Assembly: GCA_019635795.1 (NCBI GenBank)
Contig: JAHBYV010000024.1
Location: forward strand, 1-41,171
Reading direction: 5' to 3'
Length of the DNA stretch: 41,171 bases
From: Rhizobiaceae bacterium
GTDB taxonomy: Bacteria; Pseudomonadota; Alphaproteobacteria; Rhizobiales; Rhizobiaceae
Below, in pieces: positions 16,089-24,873 of this stretch (position 1 is the first letter of the stretch; every line of letters begins with the position of its first letter). The translations under genes and the position numbers were made by a program. Below the pieces are notes generated by a model. The model saw only the letters and a list, made by a program, of their open reading frames with translations. It did not search any database and was not told the origin of the DNA.

Positions 16089-17644
16089 GCTGCGTGCTCC
16101 GCCTGTTCGGGCGATACCCCGGCCATCATCAGGCCAACCTGATCCTCATCAGCATTTTCGCCATCGACTGTGCCCATGATCCGACCGTTAAACATCACCA
16201 GCAGTCGGTCTGCCAACTTGAGCAATTCATCGAGCTGGACGGAGATCAGAAGTATTGCCACGCCGTTGGCACGTTGCCGCATAATTTCGTCGTGGATCGC
16301 CTCTTGCGCTCCAATATCGACACCGCGCGTCGGCTGATCGATCAGGAGGAAGGAAGCTTCGTTCGTGAATTCCCGTGCGAGAACAACTTTCTGGATGTTG
16401 CCACCTGACAGACGGCGAACCGTATCGTTCGGCCCGCGCGCGCGTATATCGAACCGCTCAATCAGCCCTATCGATTCCCTTGCAGCGGCCTTCCAATCCA
16501 ACAGACCTCTACGCTTCCACGGCGCGCGATCCTGACGCCCCATCATGAGATTGGACGCAATTGAGGCATTTCCATCGACGCCGCGCGTCATGCGGTCACC
16601 GGGTACGTGAGCCAGCCCGGCGGCGCGCACCTCCGCAGGCGACAAGGTCAGAATATCACGGCCGTTCAGAACAGCCGTTCCGTGGCTGGGCGGGCGCAGG
16701 CCTGAGAGGACTTCCGCAAGCTCGGTCTGTCCATTGCCAGCCACACCGGCAATTCCGACGATTTCACCCGCGCGCACCTCAAACGAAACATCGCGCAATG
16801 CTGGGTGACGTCGATCATCGCGCGCCCAAAGACCTTCAACCTGAAGTACCGTCTTTCCATCTGTGCGCGGGCGGGTCGGGCGCTCGAAACTGACATCGCG
16901 GTCGACCATCAACCGCACCATTTCAGCCTTGTTCAACTCTGCGGTCGGCCGCGTTGCGACCGCCTTGCCGCGACGCAAAACCGTAACGGTATCGGAAACC
17001 TCAATCACCTCTTCAAGGTGGTGTGAGATGAAAATCACCGTCATCCCACCTTCCGCAAAGCTGCGCATGGTCGCAAACAGCTCGCGGCTTTCCTGCGGTG
17101 TCAAAACGGCGGTTGGCTCGTCGAGAATTACTGTGCGCGCGCCGCGAACAAGAACCTTCAATATTTCAATGCGTTGCTCAATCCCAACTGAAAGAAGCGC
17201 GACGCGTTCCGTGGCGTCAACCGCAAGGCCGAAACGTTTTGACAATTCGGTTGTTCGCTCTTCCTGTGCCTGATGATCAATCAAGCCGTTGCGCCGAATT
17301 TCCATGCCCAGGAAGACGTTCTCGGCAACAGTGAGTGAGGGGACGAGCTTGAAATGCTGGTGGACCATGCCCAACCCCAGCTTAATGGCAACCGAAGGAT
17401 CGTCCATAACAACAGGCGAACCGTTCAGCCTGATCTCGCCCTCATCGGGCTGGAGCAAGCCGAACAATATGTTCATGAGCGTCGTCTTGCCCGCTCCGTT
17501 TTCACCAACGATTGCGTGAATCTCGCCCCGGCGCACGCGCAGGTCGATCTTGTCGTTGGCGGTGAAAGTGCCAAACCGCTTGGTGATGCCTATAAGCTCA
17601 ACGGCATAGTCGGCAGCGGTGGAAGAGGCCGTATCCGGTTCCAC
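16085..17644 (-). CDS. ABC transporter double ATP-binding protein, nucleoside type
   Basis: A 519-aa ATPase with two nucleotide-binding domains, NupO/YufO-like. Domain 1 has Walker A GENGAGKTT (48-56), a signature-like LLSVGIEQR and Walker B VILDEPTAVL. Domain 2 has a degenerate Walker A (GVAGNGQTEL), a good signature LSGGNIQK and LLIDQPTRGVD. This asymmetry is normal for the RbsA-like class. The start is GTG at 17644, with AAGGA 8 bases upstream; no better ATG exists. It powers the two permeases that follow. Confidence 0.9.
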   Translation of the reverse strand: MEPDTASSTAADYAVELIGITKRFGTFTANDKIDLRVRRGEIHAIVGENGAGKTTLMNILFGLLQPDEGEIRLNGSPVVMDDPSVAIKLGLGMVHQHFKLVPSLTVAENVFLGMEIRRNGLIDHQAQEERTTELSKRFGLAVDATERVALLSVGIEQRIEILKVLVRGARTVILDEPTAVLTPQESRELFATMRSFAEGGMTVIFISHHLEEVIEVSDTVTVLRRGKAVATRPTAELNKAEMVRLMVDRDVSFERPTRPRTDGKTVLQVEGLWARDDRRHPALRDVSFEVRAGEIVGIAGVAGNGQTELAEVLSGLRPPSHGTAVLNGRDILTLSPAEVRAAGLAHVPGDRMTRGVDGNASIASNLMMGRQDRAPWKRRGLLDWKAAARESIGLIERFDIRARGPNDTVRRLSGGNIQKVVLAREFTNEASFLLIDQPTRGVDIGAQEAIHDEIMRQRANGVAILLISVQLDELLKLADRLLVMFNGRIMGTVDGENADEDQVGLMMAGVSPEQAEHAA

Positions 17645-17666
17645 AAGACTATCCTTGGATCAGGAA

Positions 17667-17691
17667 GCGCCGGCGAAGAATCCGCCGGCGC
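17667..17691 (-). ncRNA. intercistronic stem-loop after the binding protein gene
   Basis: GCGCCGGCG and CGCCGGCGC form a perfect 9-bp G/C stem with a 7-base loop, in the 63-base gap between the BMP binding protein stop and the GTG of the ATPase gene. There is no T-run. It probably stabilises the upstream message or attenuates readthrough, giving more binding protein than membrane components. Confidence 0.6.
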
Positions 17692-17707
17692 ATGATTGGG
17701 AAGTGCG

Positions 17708-18712
17708 TTATTTCGCCCTATCGATCTTGATCGAGCCGTCGATAACGCCCTTCTTCAGCTCATCAACCTTTGCGGTGACGTCGGCAGGAATTTCAGATGC
17801 GATGTCATCGCAAACCTTGAACTCAACACCACCGGAGGCAAGATCGAAGGTTCGGGTTCCGGGCGTGACCTTACGACCCTCAACCTCATCCTTGATAAGC
17901 GTGTAAACGGCAACATCGCCACGCTTGAGCATCGAACCAAGAACGTTACCCGGAGCGGTCCCGCACATATCTATATCAACACCAATCGAGTATTTATCGG
18001 CTGCGGCACTCGCCTGCATAACGCCTTCGCCTGTCGGCCCGGCAACATTGTAAACAATGTCCGTGCCCTGACCATAAAGGGCCATAGCAAGTTCACTGCC
18101 TTTGGCAGGATCGTCGAACGTGCCCGCGAACACAGAATTCACCTTCACGTCGGGCGCCGCAGCCTTCGCACCCTGCTCGTAACCGCCAAGGAAGTTACGG
18201 ATCACCGGAATGTCGCGGCCGCCGACAAAGCCAATTGCCTTGCCATCACCCATTTTCGGGAATGCCGAACCCTTGTCGGCAATCATCCCGGCCAGCGCAC
18301 CAGCGATATAAGACCCCTGCTCTTCTGCAAAGTTTGCATAAATCATGTTGGGGCTGTCGAGCACGCCATCGATGAACACAAAGCGTTGATCAGGATAGGC
18401 CGCACTTGCTTTGGTCAGCGCGTCGACGAGCTCCCAGCCCATAACAAAAATGAGATCGTACTGCTTGTCCTTCGCGAGGTTAGCGAACTGTTCCTCGTAG
18501 TCCAAAGCTCGGTTACCTGTATCGACCAGCTTGAGATCAATGCCGAACTCATCCTTCGCCTTGTTCAAGCCATTGACAATTGAAACTCCGAAACCCTGTG
18601 CGAAGTAGCCGGAAATGGCGGCAACTGACACTTTATCCTGCGCTGACGCGCTCGCAACCGTCGCGAGAAGTGCAACGCTTGCGAAAAGACCTTTTGTAAA
18701 GTTCCCGATCAT
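17708..18712 (-). CDS. BMP family ABC transporter substrate-binding protein (nucleoside type)
   Basis: A 334-aa basic-membrane-protein (PnrA/NupN-like) binding protein. A Sec signal peptide ends near ASASA at residue 24; no lipobox cysteine is present, so it is a soluble periplasmic protein, as expected in a Gram-negative. The family pattern is clear: SGYFAQGFGVSIVNGLNKA, then VFIDGVLDSPNMIYANFAEEQGSYIAGALAG split over residues 110-145, GFVGGRDIPVI, and VYNVAGPTGEGV. Known relatives bind purine or other nucleosides. The two nucleoside hydrolases in the operon agree with that. It has its own strong promoter. Confidence 0.9.
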   Translation of the reverse strand: MIGNFTKGLFASVALLATVASASAQDKVSVAAISGYFAQGFGVSIVNGLNKAKDEFGIDLKLVDTGNRALDYEEQFANLAKDKQYDLIFVMGWELVDALTKASAAYPDQRFVFIDGVLDSPNMIYANFAEEQGSYIAGALAGMIADKGSAFPKMGDGKAIGFVGGRDIPVIRNFLGGYEQGAKAAAPDVKVNSVFAGTFDDPAKGSELAMALYGQGTDIVYNVAGPTGEGVMQASAAADKYSIGVDIDMCGTAPGNVLGSMLKRGDVAVYTLIKDEVEGRKVTPGTRTFDLASGGVEFKVCDDIASEIPADVTAKVDELKKGVIDGSIKIDRAK

Positions 18713-18771
18713 AAAGGCACCCCTTGTTTGTTATTGGCATGTCAGTCGGCAACCGCACCGAACTGCTGACG

Positions 18772-18818
18772 TTTGTTTGTAGTCAAACAAATTATGTGCG
18801 GATTTGTAATGCTGTCAA
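18772..18818 (-). promoter_or_regulatory. promoter and operator of the nucleoside importer operon
   Basis: Reading the minus strand, TTGACA (18818-18813) and CATAAT (18796-18791) are spaced by 16 bases, a near-consensus sigma-70 promoter. A near-perfect operator, TTTGTTTG-N4-CAAACAAA, occupies 18772-18791, touching the -10 and covering the start point. Its core GTTTG-N4-CAAAC recurs at three other promoters in the window. Repression by a dimeric regulator, probably the MarR protein at 27396, is inferred. Confidence 0.75.
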
Positions 18819-18888
18819 TCATATCAACATCCCAAGCGAGCATCTTTCTTGTGATATACCCGCTTAGATTGCGTCGGATGTTCAGGTT

Positions 18889-19473
18889 TCAGATAAGCCC
18901 ATCCTCCCCCTTGACGTCCTGCTTGAGCAGACCGCCCACGCGCGGCAAAGGACGACCTGAATCCGTCACTCCCACAGCTACAACGATCTCATCGGCCCTT
19001 GGCGCATCCGGAATTCGCACCTCTATACCGTCGAAATGGCTGCGCACCTTGGCCGCGTCTTTATGACCAAGTGGGAGATCGAAGGGCGACCCCGGCGCGC
19101 AACGCTTTTTGGACGAGGGAATCAATGCCGCGCCCTTACCCAGCAATCGTCTGACCGGAGCACCGAGCCGCGGATGCATCAGCGCCGCCCCATGCTCAAG
19201 TTCACCATCCTCGCCAATAGCTGCGGCCTTTCCGAAGCTTTCGACTTTATCACCTGGAATCCCAAGCGCCTCAATGGCCCGAGCGGTCAACAACTCCCCC
19301 AATTCCTCACCGATTTCCATCAGAGGGGTCAAATCCTCAACATACTTCCCGGCAAATGGATTGGAGATAACGGCAGCAGATACCGCGCGGCGGGTCGCTG
19401 GCGACACGGCCTGTCCTGCCTCCGTATGCGTCTCCTCGACGAATGTCAGAATGCGACGGATCGAAGCTTTCAT
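18889..19473 (-). CDS. AA_synth (PF06684-like) family protein, copy B
   Basis: A 194-aa protein of the so-called amino acid synthesis family, whose function is not established. Motifs shared with the upstream paralogue: NPFAGKYVED near residue 40, GELEHGA near 90, PSSKK near 120, VRSHFDGIEV near 150 and GEDGL at the C-terminus. No signal peptide or membrane segment. It is coupled by ATGA to copy A, suggesting a hetero-oligomer or successive steps. Its context between a nucleoside importer and an amide-type importer suggests a role in nitrogen-compound breakdown. Confidence 0.75.
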   Translation of the reverse strand: MKASIRRILTFVEETHTEAGQAVSPATRRAVSAAVISNPFAGKYVEDLTPLMEIGEELGELLTARAIEALGIPGDKVESFGKAAAIGEDGELEHGAALMHPRLGAPVRRLLGKGAALIPSSKKRCAPGSPFDLPLGHKDAAKVRSHFDGIEVRIPDAPRADEIVVAVGVTDSGRPLPRVGGLLKQDVKGEDGLI

Positions 19474-20060
19474 CTCAATCCATCCTTTCCGGAAATCTGC
19501 GAAGCTTCGAGGCCACCGGAACGCGAATGGATACGCGGACCTGTTGTCATGGCGAGCACAAGCATGAGTTCTCCTGCGCGCGGACCATCTGCAACGCCAA
19601 CTTCGATGGCGTCAAAGTGGCTACGCACATACGACGCATTTGTATGTGTGATCGGAATGTCGATCCTCGTGCCCGGACCGCCAACTTTCTTGGTAGACGG
19701 CACGATGGCGCGGCTGCGTTCAGCGCCGAGCAAATCACGCATGGCATAGCCGCCCGGATTGTGCCAAAGCGCGCCGTGCTCAAGCTCGCCGGCTGTTCCA
19801 ACGACAGCGCCTTTTCCGTAACCCTCAATCTTGCTGGCATCTCCACCAAGCGCATCGAGCAGCTTACGCGCCATCTTCGCACCAAGTGGTTTCAGATCCT
19901 CCATGAAGGGCTGAATGTCTTCAACATACCGACCGGCAAACGGGTTTGTGATTATCGCGATAACCGCCCCCCGGCGAACAGGTATGTCCGCACGAGGGCC
20001 GCCCTCATGAAAAACCTCCTCAACCTGAACCTGCATCTTTCTGACATCGACCTCGGGCAT
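19470..20060 (-). CDS. AA_synth (PF06684-like) family protein, copy A
   Basis: A 196-aa paralogue of the downstream gene. Shared motifs are NPFAGRYVED, GELEHGAL, PSTKK and VRSHFDAIEV, the last followed by DGPRAGE. A good ribosome site (GGAGG) precedes ATG at 20060. The stop overlaps the start of copy B. The family has known structures but I know of no proven reaction. Divergent from the Tat-exported binding protein gene, sharing the 316-base intergenic region. Confidence 0.75.
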   Translation of the reverse strand: MPEVDVRKMQVQVEEVFHEGGPRADIPVRRGAVIAIITNPFAGRYVEDIQPFMEDLKPLGAKMARKLLDALGGDASKIEGYGKGAVVGTAGELEHGALWHNPGGYAMRDLLGAERSRAIVPSTKKVGGPGTRIDIPITHTNASYVRSHFDAIEVGVADGPRAGELMLVLAMTTGPRIHSRSGGLEASQISGKDGLR

Positions 20061-20075
20061 CTTCCGCCTCCATAA

Positions 20076-20104
20076 ATTTTACCAGTTCATATGATTGGTA
20101 ACAA
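20076..20104 (-). promoter_or_regulatory. dyad and possible promoter before the AA_synth pair
   Basis: TTACCA-N11-TGGTAA spans 20079-20101. On the minus strand TTGTTA (20104-20099) and TAAAAT (20081-20076) are 17 bases apart and resemble -35 and -10, so the dyad would fill the promoter. The start point would then fall within the ribosome site, which is a difficulty. The rest of 20105-20279 shows nothing convincing. The dyad is plain; the promoter is uncertain. Confidence 0.35.
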
Positions 20105-20279
20105 TCTGCACGTCGATTGCAAGTGCCTGTTGGGGTGAGGGATCGCGGTTCATAGGCGAAATTCGGCCCGCGCCGGACATTATATGCTCAAGTTTGCGGC
20201 ATGAGCGTTGCATTTTTTCATCAATCCAACACCTCTCTGCATATTGATAAGGCTTTTTGCGAGGACCATCAAAAATGTA

Positions 20280-20307
20280 TTGACTGTTTGTATTCACATG
20301 AAATGAT
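20280..20307 (+). promoter_or_regulatory. promoter with GTTTG operator variant for the amide-type importer
   Basis: TTGACT (20280-20285) and AATGAT (20302-20307), spaced 16 bases, are candidate -35 and -10 elements. GTTTGTATTCA at 20286-20296 fills the spacer. The same 11 bases occur inverted before the amidase gene (26684-26694) and match the operator core at 18772-18791. The start codon is 70 bases downstream. Confidence 0.6.
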
Positions 20308-20376
20308 CTTACACGCCTCGCTTGCACTGCGGGCCTCCACAGCACGTGGCAGAAACAGGGACCAGAGGGATATGCT

Positions 20377-21591
20377 ATGACCGATTTCTCAAAAGCACTA
20401 TTTGGTGGCCGCGCCACACGTCGGCGTTTTCTGGGCGGCCTTGGCGCTGCTGCATTAACGCCTATTGCGGCGACCCTCGGCGCGCCGAGTATTGCACGCG
20501 CGCAGGGCGCACCGTTCAAGCTTGGCGTTCTGCTGCCCTTCTCCGGCGGTCTGGAGCTATTCGCCGAGCAAGGTATGCAGGGCATTCAAATGGCGGTCGA
20601 TGAATACAATGCCGATGGCGGCGTGTTGGGTCGACAGATTGAAATCGTGCAGGCCGATGACAAGACCGACCCGCGCACTGCCGTTGAACGCGCGACCCAG
20701 CTTATTCGCCGCGATCAGGTCAACGCAATCGTGGGTCCGGTGACCAGCGCCAATCGCGACGCCATAAAATCCACGATCGAACGCGGCGAGACGCCTCTGC
20801 TTTACGCAACCGATTATGAAGGCGGCGTGTGCAGCCCATGGATCGCCTGCTATTCGGCGGTGCCAGCGCACTTTGTCGAACCATTGATTCCGTTCCTGCT
20901 CGAAGCCAAGGGCGCAAAGAACATCTATCTGTTTGGTGCGGATTACACGTGGCCCCAGAAGATGAACGCGGCAATCCGGGCCAAGATAGAGGCGAGTGGC
21001 GCAAAGGTAGCCGGAGAAGAATATACGCCCTTTGGAACAAAGGATTTTGCGCCGACCCTACGCAAGATCGAAGAATCGGGCGCTGACTTCATCATTCTCA
21101 CTCTGCCGGGCGCTGATGGCGTGACCTTCGTCAAGCAGATGGCGAGCTCCGGCCTGAAGGACAAGATCGGCATCTCCTTCCTTGGTTTCAACGAGAACTA
21201 CCTGCCAGGCTTCAGCGGCTCAGAGGCAGAAGGCATTATCGCTCCGCTCCCGTTCATGCAAACGCTGGACAGGCCGGAAGCGAAGGAGTTCGTCGCCAAG
21301 CAGCTCGCCAAATATGGTGAGAAGGCGCGCGTCACGTACTACGCAGACTCTCATTACAATCTGACGCGGTTCTATCTCAACGCCGTGAAGAAGGCCGGAA
21401 CGGACGACAAGAAAGCAATTATGGAAGCTCTGCCTGGCCAAACGCTGATGTCCGGCAATGGTGAAGTGACGCTGCGCGCAGAAGACCGCCATGTCGATCT
21501 CAACATCCTTATTGCTTCAGTGAAGGATGGCGGGCTGTCCATGGAAAAGTACATTGGGAAGGTAAACGCTCCCAACCAGTGCTCATTGTAG
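20377..21591 (+). CDS. ABC transporter substrate-binding protein, urea/amide/branched-chain type, Tat-exported
   Basis: A 404-aa Peripla_BP_5/6-type binding protein. The N-terminus has a twin-arginine signal (TRRRFLGG at residues 14-21, a hydrophobic stretch, cleavage after ARA near 43), so it is exported folded. Mature-region motifs include LGVLLPFSGGLELFAEQG, DEYNADGGVLGRQIEIV and VGPVTSAN, the pattern of UrtA, AmiC and LivJ relatives. The closest look is to short-chain amide or urea binders. It heads a complete importer operon. In context the ligand may be an amide, lactam or N-heterocycle; that is inference. Confidence 0.87.
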   Translation: MTDFSKALFGGRATRRRFLGGLGAAALTPIAATLGAPSIARAQGAPFKLGVLLPFSGGLELFAEQGMQGIQMAVDEYNADGGVLGRQIEIVQADDKTDPRTAVERATQLIRRDQVNAIVGPVTSANRDAIKSTIERGETPLLYATDYEGGVCSPWIACYSAVPAHFVEPLIPFLLEAKGAKNIYLFGADYTWPQKMNAAIRAKIEASGAKVAGEEYTPFGTKDFAPTLRKIEESGADFIILTLPGADGVTFVKQMASSGLKDKIGISFLGFNENYLPGFSGSEAEGIIAPLPFMQTLDRPEAKEFVAKQLAKYGEKARVTYYADSHYNLTRFYLNAVKKAGTDDKKAIMEALPGQTLMSGNGEVTLRAEDRHVDLNILIASVKDGGLSMEKYIGKVNAPNQCSL

Positions 21592-21607
21592 GTTCGACGG
21601 CTTATCC

Positions 21608-22351
21608 ATGTTCCTGACAGTCAGGGAACTCAAGAAGAGCTTCGGCGGCATTCATGCCTTGCAGGGCGTCAGCTTCAAGCTGGACGCCGCCGAGATCAAG
21701 TGCATTATCGGGCCTAATGGTTGCGGCAAGAGCACCCTGTTCAACATACTGACAGGGGTGCTCGCGCCCGACAGCGGCACAGCGCATCTTGATGGAACGC
21801 AGATAAGCGGCCTTCCGGCGCATCGCGTCAGCCGACTGGGGATCGGACGCAAGTTCCAGGTCCCCGGCGTGCTGTCGGATCTGACAGTCATGGAGCATAT
21901 GGAAATTGCTTTGGCTGCGCGTGATACAGATGGCCTGTTGTTGCGTACGCTGGGATGGCGCGGCGGACGCGCCGCAATCCTGAAGCAACTGGAGACTGCC
22001 GGGCTTACCGACTATGCTGGACAGATTGCATCGCAATTGCCGCATGGCATCAAGCAACGGCTTGAAATTCTTATGCTCGTGGCACGCGGCGCACGCCTTC
22101 TGCTGCTGGACGAACCCACTGCGGGCATGACGGCAGCGGAGACGCAAGCCACAATTGATCTCATCCGCCGGATTAACAAGGAAACCGGCATGGCGATTCT
22201 GGTGATCGAGCACGACATGGCGTTTGTTCGCAACCTGTCATGCCCTCTCATCGTCATGATGCGTGGTCAGGTGATACGCGAAGGCAGCTATGACGAAGTG
22301 AGGGCCGATCCTCAGGTCCGCGCCGCCTATCTTGGAGATCACCATGCTTGA
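21608..22351 (+). CDS. ABC transporter ATP-binding protein (LivG/UrtD-like)
   Basis: A 247-aa ATPase. Walker A GPNGCGKS is at residues 35-42. The signature region reads LPHGIKQRLEI, the usual variant in LivG/UrtD proteins, followed by LLLLDEPTAGM. The C-terminal segment VIEHDMAFVRNLSCPLIVM is typical of UrtD/LivG. It overlaps the next ATPase gene by 8 bases. It forms the ATPase heterodimer of this branched-chain-type importer. Confidence 0.87.
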   Translation: MFLTVRELKKSFGGIHALQGVSFKLDAAEIKCIIGPNGCGKSTLFNILTGVLAPDSGTAHLDGTQISGLPAHRVSRLGIGRKFQVPGVLSDLTVMEHMEIALAARDTDGLLLRTLGWRGGRAAILKQLETAGLTDYAGQIASQLPHGIKQRLEILMLVARGARLLLLDEPTAGMTAAETQATIDLIRRINKETGMAILVIEHDMAFVRNLSCPLIVMMRGQVIREGSYDEVRADPQVRAAYLGDHHA

Positions 22352-23045
22352 GATTGAGGGCCTCATTTCCGGCTACGGCAAGGGCGCGTCAGTGCTGAAG
22401 GGCATAGACCTGAAAGCAGCAAAAGGCGACCGACTGGCCATTATGGGCCGGAACGGAATGGGCAAGACGCTTCTGGCCAAAACCATTATGGGTCTGGTAC
22501 GGCCTTCCGCCGGGAAGGTCAAATTCGACGGTATCGACATAACCGGCCAGCATGCCCACAGTGTTTCCAACATGGGCATGGCATACGTGCCGCAAGGCCG
22601 GGAGATTTTCGGCGATTTCACGGTGCTTGAAAATTTGCGAATGGGTGTAATCGGCAAGCCCGGCCTGACGCTTGACCTTGATCGGATTTATGGCTGGTTC
22701 CCAATCCTGAAGGAAAGAGAGCGCCAGCGAGCCGGAACCATGTCTGGCGGGCAGATGCAGCAGTTGGCGATTGGCAGAGCGCTGATTGGACGACCCAAGC
22801 TTTTGCTTCTCGACGAACCCTCTGAAGGCATCCAGCCAAGTATCGTCCATGAGATAGCGGAAAAATTACGTATGATTTGCGCCGAAGAAGGGCTGACGGT
22901 GATAGTGATCGAACAGAACTTCGATATGGTCGAGATACTTGCCGAACGCGTGGCCTTTATCGAGAATGGCAAGATTACCGGCGAGGTTCCGGTAGTGCAA
23001 CTTGCCGCTGATCCCGACCTCATTACCCGTCACATGGGGCTGTAA
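22344..23045 (+). CDS. ABC transporter ATP-binding protein (LivF/UrtE-like)
   Basis: A 233-aa ATPase. I choose ATG 22344 with GGAG just upstream; a TTG at 22332 would add four residues. Walker A GRNGMGKT is at 35-42, signature MSGGQMQQLAIGRAL, Walker B LLLLDEPSEGIQPSIV. The last pattern is typical of LivF/UrtE. Works with the 21608 product and the permeases that follow. Confidence 0.87.
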   Translation: MLEIEGLISGYGKGASVLKGIDLKAAKGDRLAIMGRNGMGKTLLAKTIMGLVRPSAGKVKFDGIDITGQHAHSVSNMGMAYVPQGREIFGDFTVLENLRMGVIGKPGLTLDLDRIYGWFPILKERERQRAGTMSGGQMQQLAIGRALIGRPKLLLLDEPSEGIQPSIVHEIAEKLRMICAEEGLTVIVIEQNFDMVEILAERVAFIENGKITGEVPVVQLAADPDLITRHMGL

Positions 23046-23048
23046 ACA

Positions 23049-23906
23049 ATGAGCGGATTTCTTCCCCTCGCGCTCGATGCGCTCAACTACACCTCAGTTC
23101 TTCTGCTGGTCTCCATTGGACTGGTGATCGTCTTCGGCATGATGCAGGTCATCAATCTTGCACATGGCGAATTCTTTCTTGTGGGCGCCTATGCGGTGCT
23201 TGTTTTGCAAGGGTTGGGTGTCCCGTTCTGGCTAACCCTGCCGCTTGCTTTCGCCGCGGGCGGGTTGCTGGGCCTGGTATGCGATGCCGCAATCCTGCGC
23301 TTCATCTATCACCGGCCCGCTGATACAATTCTGGCTACCTGGGGGCTTTCATTGGCAATCCGGCAAGCCATCGTGATTATCTTTGGACCCAGTTCCCAGC
23401 AGGTCGTCGCACCATTGACCGAGCCGGTTAATGTTTTCGGGATTTCCTATTCTTCATACCGGCTTGCCATCATCGCAATTGCGATTGCAGTTGCTGCGGT
23501 GGTCTTCGCTGTTCTTTACAAGACGGCTTTTGGTCTGGCGGCCCGTGCAGCGATGGCAAACAGGCCTATGGCGCAATGTCTCGGAATCAACACGCGCAGG
23601 TTGGATCGTGTAACCTTCAGCCTCGGTGCCGCGCTGGCGGGGTTCTCCGGTGCCGTTATGGCTCCGCTTATGAGCGTTGACCCGCAAATGGGTATGGGCT
23701 TCGTGCTCCCTGCCTTCCTGTCCATTCTCGTGGGCGGTGTAGGCAGCCCAGCAGGGGCAATATGGGGGTCAGTCGTGATTGGCGGATCAACAACAGCCGC
23801 TGCCTCAATATGGACGCCTGTTATCGCGCAAATCATCGTGTTCTCGCTTTCAATCGCTATCATCCGCTTCCTTCCCGCCGGACTTTCGGGACTACGCCGC
23901 AAATGA
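23049..23906 (+). CDS. ABC transporter permease (LivH-like)
   Basis: A 285-aa inner-membrane permease. The hallmark MMQVINLAHGEFFLVGAYA stretch is near residue 35, and GVGSPAGAIWGSVVIGG lies in the C-terminal third, as in LivH/UrtB. About eight hydrophobic segments. Coupled by ATGA to the LivM-like gene. Confidence 0.87.
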   Translation: MSGFLPLALDALNYTSVLLLVSIGLVIVFGMMQVINLAHGEFFLVGAYAVLVLQGLGVPFWLTLPLAFAAGGLLGLVCDAAILRFIYHRPADTILATWGLSLAIRQAIVIIFGPSSQQVVAPLTEPVNVFGISYSSYRLAIIAIAIAVAAVVFAVLYKTAFGLAARAAMANRPMAQCLGINTRRLDRVTFSLGAALAGFSGAVMAPLMSVDPQMGMGFVLPAFLSILVGGVGSPAGAIWGSVVIGGSTTAAASIWTPVIAQIIVFSLSIAIIRFLPAGLSGLRRK

Positions 23907-24868
23907 GCTACCGTCTGCTTCTTACACTTGCGATCTGGCTTGTTCTGGGCCTCATGCCTTTGGCGCTGGGCAGCTGGGAACTGGCGATGTTCGGACAGTT
24001 GCTCGTCTACGGCATCGCGGCTGCGAGCCTTGCATTTATCTGGGGCGAAGTGGGTCTGGTTTGCTTTGGACAGGCCTTGTTCTTTGGTACTGGTGCCTAT
24101 GTCATGGCCCTCACATCCAAGGGCATGATACCGGGAATCCCGGATTCCGCCTGGCTCGGTCTTGTTCTGGGCATTATCGGCGGAGCATTGGCCGCGGCTA
24201 TCCTTGGTGGATTGCTGTTTTTCGGTGTTGGTTTGCGTTCGGCCTATTTCGGTATTGTGACCATCGCAGCCGCCGTGATTGGCGAGCGACTGGCGACGAA
24301 CTGGCGTTACATCGGTGGCTTCAACGGGTTGCTGGACGTTCCTCCGCTGCCCCTTCCGGGCGGCACTGATAGTGCTGATCCGCTTATGGGCTATTTGCTC
24401 GTGCTTTCCTTCGCCTTTCTGAGCTGGCTGCTGTTGCTCGCACTCCAACGTGCACCGTTCGGCACTGTTCTGCGCGGCATACGTTGCGACGAACGGCGCA
24501 TGTTGAGCCTCGGCTTTTCCGTACCGGTCTATAAGCTTGTTGCGCTAGCTGTTTCAGGTGGGGTTGCTGGACTGGCAGGTGCGCTGTTCGCAATCCAGTT
24601 CTCGTTTGTTTCTCCAGCAGTCATCGGCCTGGCGCTCTCTACCGAGATTCTGATCTGGGCAGCGGTTGGCGGCAAAGCGGTGCTCATGGCTGCCTTCATC
24701 GGCGCACTTGGTGTGAAGTGGGTTGAAGGCGCGCTTTCGGAAAGTATCGGCGCTTATTGGCTGCTCGTAATCGGCCTCGCTTTTGTTGCGGTCATTGTTA
24801 TCTTCCCGCACGGATTGCTGGGGCGGCTTCTCGATACTGGTTTACCGAAAAGACTGCGCCGCCCCTAG
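23903..24868 (+). CDS. ABC transporter permease (LivM-like)
   Basis: A 321-aa inner-membrane permease. The true start is ATG 23903, in an ATGA overlap with the LivH-like stop; a longer in-frame extension to 23762 would lie inside that gene. Motifs: FIWGEVGLVCFGQALFFGTGAY near residue 45 and SGGVAGLAGALFAIQFSFVSP in the second half, typical of LivM/UrtC. It ends 5 bases before the converging SDR gene, with no terminator visible. Confidence 0.87.
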   Translation: MSYRLLLTLAIWLVLGLMPLALGSWELAMFGQLLVYGIAAASLAFIWGEVGLVCFGQALFFGTGAYVMALTSKGMIPGIPDSAWLGLVLGIIGGALAAAILGGLLFFGVGLRSAYFGIVTIAAAVIGERLATNWRYIGGFNGLLDVPPLPLPGGTDSADPLMGYLLVLSFAFLSWLLLLALQRAPFGTVLRGIRCDERRMLSLGFSVPVYKLVALAVSGGVAGLAGALFAIQFSFVSPAVIGLALSTEILIWAAVGGKAVLMAAFIGALGVKWVEGALSESIGAYWLLVIGLAFVAVIVIFPHGLLGRLLDTGLPKRLRRP

Positions 24869-24873
24869 ACCGT

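Noticed and set aside
23516-24448. Minus-strand ORF of 310 codons
   Set aside because: Antisense to the LivH- and LivM-like permeases; composition is low in hydrophobic residues and typical of a shadow frame.
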